DNA of 64,000 nucleotides from Diadophis punctatus similis. Its lineage: Eukaryota; Chordata; Lepidosauria; Squamata; Dipsadidae. The notes below the pieces were generated by a model, which did no database searches, had not been told where the DNA came from, and was given only the letters and a program-made list of their open reading frames with translations. The translations under genes were made by a program, and so were the position numbers. The stretch is from assembly GCA_023053685.1 (NCBI GenBank), contig JALIGW010000003.1, positions 46,149,996-46,213,995 on the forward strand. The letters are read 5' to 3'. Positions 57,884-64,000 of this stretch are shown here, piece after piece; positions within the stretch are counted from its first letter, which is position 1; every line of letters starts with the position of its first letter.

Positions 57884-57987
57884 TTTGGCAGGACTGAAGT
57901 CATTGACAACACCTTGAACCCTGACTTTGTGCGGAAGTTCATCCTCGATTACTTTTTTGAAGAGAAGCAGAATTTGCGGTTTGATCT
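57884..57987 (+). CDS. CPNE5: Copine C2A exon C (probably coding exon 4)
   Basis: The acceptor is cccttttcag and the donor GTGAGT. The 104-nt exon starts in phase 0 with [15 protein letters not shown] and ends after [10 protein letters not shown] plus two bases of a Leu codon. [12 protein letters not shown] is the highly conserved C2A signature of copines (the T-x-V-hydrophobic-x-N-T-L-N-P motif found in many C2 domains). The frame runs straight on from the exon at 40164 and into the exon at 62647, where CT joins T. There is no in-frame stop. The EEKQNLRFD residues match CPNE5 as I remember it (CPNE8 has EERENLRFD); KFILDYFF is closer to CPNE8. A perfect hairpin MITE sits 243 bp downstream. 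Confidence 0.94.
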
Positions 57988-58229
57988 GTGAGTGACATAT
58001 TTCTTGGTCTTCTAAAGACTGTGAGCGTGTGAAGGGAATACCAGTGTGCACCCATATGACTTCTCAATTTGGCTGTATCCTGTAATTGGTGAGATTCTGT
58101 GAAGAATATGCAAGTGCTTTGCCTTAACAAGGGGTGCACTGAAAAAAAAATACCGATGTGAGATGAGATCCAAAGGGGGTCTCTTTATTCTGAGCTCCAA
58201 GGGCAACAATAATTCTACACACATTAAAG

Positions 58230-58365
58230 CAGTGTTTCCCAACCTTGGCAACTTGAAGATGTCTGGACTTCAACTCCCAGAATTCCCCAGCCAGCGAATG
58301 CTGGCTGGGGAATTCTGGGAGTTGAAGTCCAGACATCTTCAAGTTGCCAAGGTTGGGAAACACTG
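58230..58365. mobile_element. Foldback hAT MITE: perfect 66-bp-arm hairpin
   Basis: Two 66-bp arms are exact reverse complements around a 4-nt loop (gaat), 136 bp in all. Starts CAGTGTTTCCCAACCTTGG. Perfect 8-bp target duplication cattaaag (58222-58229, 58366-58373). Confidence 0.97.
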
Positions 58366-58498
58366 CATTAAAGGCAGAGTTTTCACTGTTCAGTAGGTTC
58401 CAAAACTTGTGAATATAATACGTTACATTCAAAAATTTTATCTTTATTTTTTCCACAAAATCGTACTAATACCATTAGTATAGAGTTTGTTTAAACAT

Positions 58499-58660
58499 CT
58501 GCGTGATGCAAGGGGAGCACATCAGAAGAAAGTTAAGACACTTACGATACATTTCGGTCTATTTTACGCTGACATTAAACTTATATAATGTCAGTATAAA
58601 ATAGAACCAGATATAGGTGTCTTAACTTTCTTCTGAGGTGCTCCTCTTGCATCATGCCAG
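58499..58660. repeat. Imperfect inverted repeat (probable MITE)
   Basis: Arms 58499-58577 and 58586-58660 around aacttata; outer parts gatgcaag and agaagaaagttaagacac are well paired. No target duplication was recognised. Confidence 0.8.
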
Positions 58661-60151
58661 ACATTCTTTGGGTCCTCTACTAGACATAGGAAATATTTTG
58701 CTGTTTTATTAACAAATTATTGCATACTGATTTAACAATCAATAAAATACTAGCCCATTGATTTCTTAAGACAGAATATTCCAACTCATTAGTCTAAATT
58801 ATCTCCAAATGACCCCATATTTATCTTAATACATCATTTTAGTTATAAAATCTATGTAACTATAGGTTTAGCAACTTTGAGAACATTTGTAATAATATCA
58901 GTAGTTTAGGAACTTCAGAAACAACTATTTCTTCAGACCCAGTATACCTTTAAAATATATTTTAATCAAATAAGCAGCCATCAAACAGTCTTAGGTAATC
59001 CAAAACGGGATGTATTTTTTGCCAAACATTGAGTGTTTTTGAAGAAATTTTTAACAGTAACCTTTTGGTCCATAATTTCCATAATTATTATTTACCAGCA
59101 ATCTTCAGTTTAGATTTTCCCATAATGTTAATTTCTCATGAGAGTTGGATTAAATTTGAATTTCCTTCCCAATATACAAATCTTGAAACTTTTAATGTGA
59201 GAAAACCAATTAAAACAGAAATCAAAATGTTGGCCAAATATAAGAAGGCAATATAGTAGCTTTCTAATTGTTCCCAAAATAATTTTTGAGATAATCAGTT
59301 GAATTCCAAAAGCAATATAGGTCACAATATATGCCCAGTGATATAATTGAAAATTGACAAATTAAAAACCCCAAATTCAGAGAAAAGTAATTCTAATATA
59401 GAAAATCTACGAGTCTGAGAAAACCATAACAGTTTTTCAGTATCCTATCAGTCTGGTTAAAACCCATTACAAATATTAACATGCGATTCCCTCTAATAAT
59501 ATACATCAACTTTGGACTTACTTTTATATTGACATTTATTCTTCCCCATAGACTCCTGGAGATTTTACACTATTTGTTTATATCTGAGATAAGCAACTAG
59601 GAACTATTAACCTGGTTCAACAAAGGAATCTAGGAATAATTATTCCAAGATATGTAAATGAATTCATACAAAATATGAAGCTGTATTTTTTCCAAATATT
59701 CATTGAAACCTTAGAACCAGTAAATGGTATATTAGATCTCTCCTAATTAATGAAGCAACTTGAAAATGTTTACCAAAGTATTGTACTATAAACAGGATCC
59801 ATAAATATTGGTTAAGAACATTGCTAGTTATCAGTAACGAATACAGTATCATCAGCATGTAATAATAATTTATATTTGTCATCCCTTCAGGGTTGTCAAG
59901 GTGAAAAAACAGGGGCACAGGGGTTCCAGGAATGCTCTTTATTGTTGTAGGGTAGCATAATAAAATATTGAAAACCTTCCAAAGATTTTTTTCTACCTCA
60001 TTTTCTACCAAGCAAAATGAAGACAGAGTAATTTTGAGTTTCTTTCTCACACTTTTCCCCTTTCTTGGTTCTAAGTGATTTTTTCCCTCCTCCCTTAAGA
60101 GTTTGTTATTCATTTCCCAATGCAGAGCTTTCTTTCACAATGTTCCATTTC
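58661..60151. other. Intron, nothing recognised
   Basis: Strongly AT-rich, stops in all frames. Confidence 0.5.
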
Positions 60152-60159
60152 CACTAATT

Positions 60160-60498
60160 CAGAGGTCAGCAACCTGCGGCTCTGGAGTCGCATGTGGCTC
60201 TTTCATCCCTCTGCTGCGGCTCCGTAGCTCAAAATATGCTTCACAACTGCCAATGTGCGACACCCACCGACGCGCAATTTATTAAGCTTTTCCACCCCTG
60301 GTAGGCCAACCATGGATAAATCCAAGAAAAGAAAAGTTTCAGAAGAAAACAGAACCTTTAATTCAACTATATATGCTAGTTTTGTGGCCACTCGGGAAAT
60401 AGTCAGGCATGGGAAGAGTTTTGTGGCTCCCGGTGTTTTCTTTTCTGTGGAAAAGGGGTCCAAATGGCGCTCTGAGTGTTTAATGTTGCAGACCCTTG
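60160..60498 (+). mobile_element. hAT element with transposase N-terminal stub (339 bp)
   Basis: Starts CAGAGGTCAGCAACCTGCGG, ends TTGCAGACCCTTG, with a perfect 8-bp target duplication cactaatt (60152-60159, 60499-60506). From the ATG at 60312 it reads MDKSKKRKVSEENRTFNS, typical of the N-terminus of a hAT transposase, then loses similarity. The catalytic domain is deleted. Confidence 0.9.
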
Positions 60499-60743
60499 CA
60501 CTAATTTGATACCTGAAATATTCTTAGATACTTATATAGAGGTCAATAGTGCCAACCTCACATTAAATAAAAGTAAAAGTAAAGTATTAAAGTACTCTTG
60601 ATGTATTAACACTCTTGATGAATTCCTCATAGTATTCTAATAGATGAAGAAATAATTCCAGTTGTGATAACCCTTGTAATGGGCTAGACGCTAGATAATC
60701 ACAGTTTACTCCAATTTTTAAAATTTGAAGGGAAAACCAAATA

Positions 60744-61135
60744 CAGGTAGCTCTCAATTTACTACTACAATTGAGCCCAAAATTTCTGTTGCTAAGCAAG
60801 ATAGTTGTTAAGTAAGTTTTGCCTCACTTTACGACCTTTCTTGCCACAGTTGTTAAGGGAATCATTGAAGTGGTTAAATTAGTAACATAGTTGTTAAGTG
60901 AATCTGGCTTCACCCATTGACTTTACTTGTCAGAGGGTCACAAAAGGTGATCACATGATCCCAGGACCGTGTAACTGTCATAAATATGAACCAGTTACCA
61001 AGCATCCAAATTTTGATCATGTGACCATGAGGATGCTGCAATGGTCATAAGTGGGGAAAACGGCCATAAGTCACTTTTTTTCAGTGCCATTGTAACTTTG
61101 AACGGTCATTAAATGGTTGTAAGTCAAGGACTATA
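60744..61135. mobile_element. Mariner-like MITE (CAGGTAGTCCTCRACTTAC type)
   Basis: Left end CAGGTAGCTCTCAATTTAC after TA; right side gtaagtcaaggactatat. Interior gagcccaaaatttctgttgc and ggtgatcacatgatccc are characteristic of this family. Confidence 0.85.
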
Positions 61136-61306
61136 TCATATCAAAAACTTTCTTGGTGTTCAATGAAACAAGTGTCATCAAATCCAATATATCTAATGTG
61201 TATATCAATTACATCCACCAATTACTGAATATTGTCTGTTGCTTGGCATCCTTTAATGAAATCAGATTGTTCCAGATGAGGTCTTAAAGGTTTATATACC
61301 TTATAG

Positions 61307-61719
61307 CAGTGATGGCGAACCTATGGCATGCGTGCCACAGGTGGCACGCGGAGCCATATCTGAGGGCACCCGAGGCATTGCCTTATGTCAGCTCCAGCGC
61401 GCATGCGAGCATTGGCCAACTGATTTTCGGCCTTCTTTTTGGCCGTTTTCGTTCTCCCCAGGCTTCAGGAAAGCCTCCTGAACCCTGGGGATGGCGAAAA
61501 ATGGCCAATGGACCTACCGAAAGTCCGGAGACTTCAGTGAGGCCTGTGTGCATGCGCGGGGGGGGGGCAACACGGGGTTGTACGCATGCGTAGGGGGAAC
61601 AGCACAGGGGTTGTGCACATGCACGGGGGCAAGGGCATTGCATTATGGGTGTGGGCACACGCATGCTATTGCCCGCGCACCCTTTTGGCACCCAAGCCAA
61701 AAAAGGTTCGGCATCACTG
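61307..61719. mobile_element. hAT MITE of the CAGTGATGGCGAACC family
   Basis: Starts CAGTGATGGCGAACC and ends GGTTCGGCATCACTG, with a perfect 8-bp target duplication ccttatag (61299-61306, 61720-61727). Confidence 0.96.
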
Positions 61720-61727
61720 CCTTATAG

Positions 61728-62125
61728 CCTGTAGGCCAAAGATTTGTCAATATTGTAGCATCCACTTTTAACAAAGGAAGTAATCTATACATTCTGTAGT
61801 ATTGAACTTAGCTTCAAAAGTTTAGTTATAAATAGAAGAGGAGAAAACTGTATGAAAAAAGAATTCAGCAACATAGGAGGGCACACAATAAATACCTTAC
61901 AGCTAAGTTCTCAGATTTGGACTGTTACAAATGATGCCTTCCTAACTTGTGCAAAAATGCCTTGGCATTGTTTAAGTCTTAGTAAATACAGTATATGTGA
62001 ACTATTGCTGAAAGAAATTCCCTTTGTAATTGGAAACTAAAGGATAGTTATTTGTATCCTCCAAATAACTATCCTTTATTTTATCAACCAGTAATATTTT
62101 ATTTCAGTATCTGTTAGTGACTGAT
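61728..62125. other. Intron, nothing recognised
   Basis: Holds a short inverted repeat aaaggatagttatttg / caaataactatccttt at 62039-62077. Confidence 0.5.
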
Positions 62126-62257
62126 TAATAACTTCAGTGATTCACTTAACAATTGTGGCAAGAAAAGTTGTAAAGTGGAGGAAAACTCACAACAACTGTG
62201 TTGCTTAGCAACAGAATGTTTGGCTCAATTGTGGTAGTAAATCCAGGACTACCTGTA
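62126..62257. mobile_element. Fragment of the mariner-like MITE (CAGGTAGTCCT family)
   Basis: Reversed, it begins CAGGTAGTCCTGGATTTAC then gagccaaacattctgttgc, as at 60744; only one end is present. TA follows at the intact end. Confidence 0.8.
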
Positions 62258-62646
62258 TTACAATCTTTGTCATATTCCATCAGCTGTAGTCTTGTTTCCA
62301 TTTGTTTGTTTTGCCATTTTTCCCTAATGTACTTCTTCCAGATGCATTAGACTTCAGCTGGCAATATTATCTTTTGGATGTGGATATGGGAGATGAGGTC
62401 TACAAATGATTGGAGAACACTATTTTAAATAATGGACAGGAAAAGGATTCTGCTTCAACATCAATAAGCTAATCTCAGAAACCCATGCAGAAGAAGTCAA
62501 AATCTTGCTCTCCAACCCTGACTTCTGTTTCCTTCTTCATAGATATTGTACAATGTCCCTGTTGTGTAGGTTTTGCAAAAGAAAAATGCCAAGATTCTAC
62601 ATGATTGAAATGCCAGTGTGTGATCTCTGCTTCTTCTTCCCTGCAG
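62258..62646. other. CPNE5: Intron upstream of copine exon D
   Basis: Unique sequence ending in the cttcttcttccctgcag acceptor. Confidence 0.55.
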
Positions 62647-62686
62647 TTATGATGTGGATTCCAAGAGTCCTGACCTGTCCAAACAT
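62647..62686 (+). CDS. CPNE5: Copine C2A exon D (probably coding exon 5)
   Basis: This 40-nt exon lies between acceptor ttccctgcag and donor GTAAGC. Its first base completes the Leu codon begun at 57987; it then reads YDVDSKSPDLSKH and ends in phase 0. The DVD aspartates correspond to calcium-binding loop 3 of the C2A domain. In the family the next residues are DFLGQ, supplying the last loop aspartate; that exon was not found before base 64000 and must lie further on. SPDLSKH agrees with CPNE5 (CPNE8 has SPNLSKH, CPNE9 is clearly different). The exon is intact. Confidence 0.9.
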
Positions 62687-64000
62687 GTAAGCTAAGTACA
62701 CATTTTCTTCTTCATTTACATGGTGTTTTTGAGATACTTACTCTTTCATCCAATTTTTGTTGCCTATATTTCAGTACATCATATCATGTAATGCAATAAG
62801 CCAAAATTGTAAAAAAAAAACAACCTTTGATTGATCACCCATATGATAGATGCTATACAGGTTTTCAGTTGTTTCCCCTTAGCTGTACCATTCATTGAGA
62901 GTGCCCAAATAAGCCTGGATCACTTTATCTGTGTTTTGTTTAGAGTTGTGTGCAAATCAAGATTTCTGATTTGTTCTTCTCTTACAAGCTATGGTTTTCT
63001 CTTAGCTTCTGATTCTGTTTTTCCAGAAATAAATAAACCTTCGTTCACATTTAATTCTAAATAAACCATGGACTGAGTTATCCAGGTTTCATTAGTCACT
63101 CCCGTTAAGAATGGGAGTCAAGTGTGATTATGAATTGGGTATGAGCATGATACTTACTAAGTTAAACTTCTTTACAATTTTAACTTACCATGTGAAGCTT
63201 CCTGATATTGGGTTAATCTATTTATCTATTATGCATTGGATAATAACACCAATTGTGATTTAATGCAATTGGCTATGAACACTAGCAGAGATGTTTGCCA
63301 TTGATTGCTACCAGACTCAGCTAAACTAAAGGTGCTAAGTTAGATTGTTATAGAGTTACGATTGTTTCAGGTCCAGGCAGCATCACATATAGTTGCAGAT
63401 GCCCCAAAATTAATTAATTAATTAATTAATTAGCTATATGTGAAATTATATAAAATGGCTGAAATATTGCAAAATAGACAAATCGTGAAAAGATTTTGCA
63501 AATCTCACCTAGAGATCTCCCTCAAGAATCTTAAAATCTTGGCCATCTTCCATTAAAAATGGGGAGAAAAATTCAAATGTCAACATTCTTGCTTCAAAAT
63601 CTATAAGAATTTATGTAAGAACAACAAACCAAAAGATTAATTTTAAGAATTATTTTAATAGACTCATTTTAAAATATTGTATTTAATTGTGGGGCACCAC
63701 AAATGCCATATATACATATATGTACTGCAGGGACTTTGATGCTTATGGGGGACTGAATCTGGGTCTTTCAGAATGCAGTCTATGTAGGGTAATCCATTGA
63801 ATAAAGGTTTTTCTAAGTTGTGAAATATTACTAAAACTGCTTTTTATTTTTGCCCTTTCTGCACATATTTTGGTTCATTCTGTTCCTTTATCCTGAATTA
63901 TTATAATGTTTTACATTTCAAGTAAGTAAAAAACTGCAAAGAAGTATATTGTGAATCTCAGTTTTTATTTTTGCTAACTACTTAAAGCATGCATAAGTAA
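62687..64000. other. CPNE5: Intron downstream of copine exon D
   Basis: AT-rich; (TTAA)n at about 63405-63432. The next copine exon (DFLGQ...) was searched for by eye and not seen. Confidence 0.5.

Noticed and set aside
35586..62686. Assignment to CPNE8 or CPNE9
   Set aside because: CPNE9 differs clearly in loop 3 as remembered; CPNE8 agrees at KFILDYFF but not at [14 protein letters not shown] and SPDLSKH. CPNE8 remains the main alternative.

Overview
The window looks like intronic DNA of a squamate reptile, most likely a snake. The repeat types point there: tRNA-derived SINEs of the Sauria type, a 3' end of a BovB/RTE LINE, a nearly intact CR1/L2-clade LINE, and CR1 3' ends, one of which runs directly into a long (AATAG)n microsatellite (a known snake signature). 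Many short hAT-type MITEs are also present. No bacterial, plasmid or phage features were seen.

The only host gene I can support is a copine on the + strand. Four small coding exons were found by reading splice sites and frame: 35586-35626, 40164-40210, 57884-57987 and 62647-62686. They join in one continuous frame (41+47+104+40 nt) and encode the middle of the first C2 domain (C2A), including two of the calcium-binding loops. The residues fit CPNE5 better than CPNE8. The first coding exon lies before base 1 and the rest of the gene after base 64000, so almost the whole window is intron.

Layout. 1-7.4 kb: microsatellites, hAT MITEs (one nested in another) and a Penelope-like element remnant with inverted terminal copies. 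7.47-11.1 kb: a nearly full-length L2-like LINE whose ORF2 is broken only by one frameshift, followed by a second 3' fragment. 11.8-21.2 kb: BovB, CR1 and many hAT elements, including a 989-bp GC-rich one. 21.2-25.3 kb: a CORE-type SINE, then a three-level nest (mariner-like element inside L1 inside an L2-like LINE). 25.3-35.5 kb: microsatellites, CR1 with its AATAG tail, MITEs and a large foldback. 35.6-40.2 kb: two copine exons. 40.9-43.7 kb: a decayed Ty3/Gypsy LTR retroelement. 44.4 kb: a hAT element keeping a BED zinc finger. 45-54 kb: SINEs, foldback MITEs and microsatellites. 54.7-56.6 kb: a hAT element split by another hAT that carries about 700 bp of unique GC-rich DNA. 57.9-62.7 kb: two copine exons, a perfect 66-bp-arm hairpin, a hAT with a transposase N-terminus, and mariner-like MITEs.

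No new enzymatic or defence system was found. The most interesting signals are structural: the spread of NRF1-like and YY1-like motifs by several hAT MITE families, the shared hairpin module between families with different ends, the nested insertions, and the GC-rich cargo in one hAT copy.
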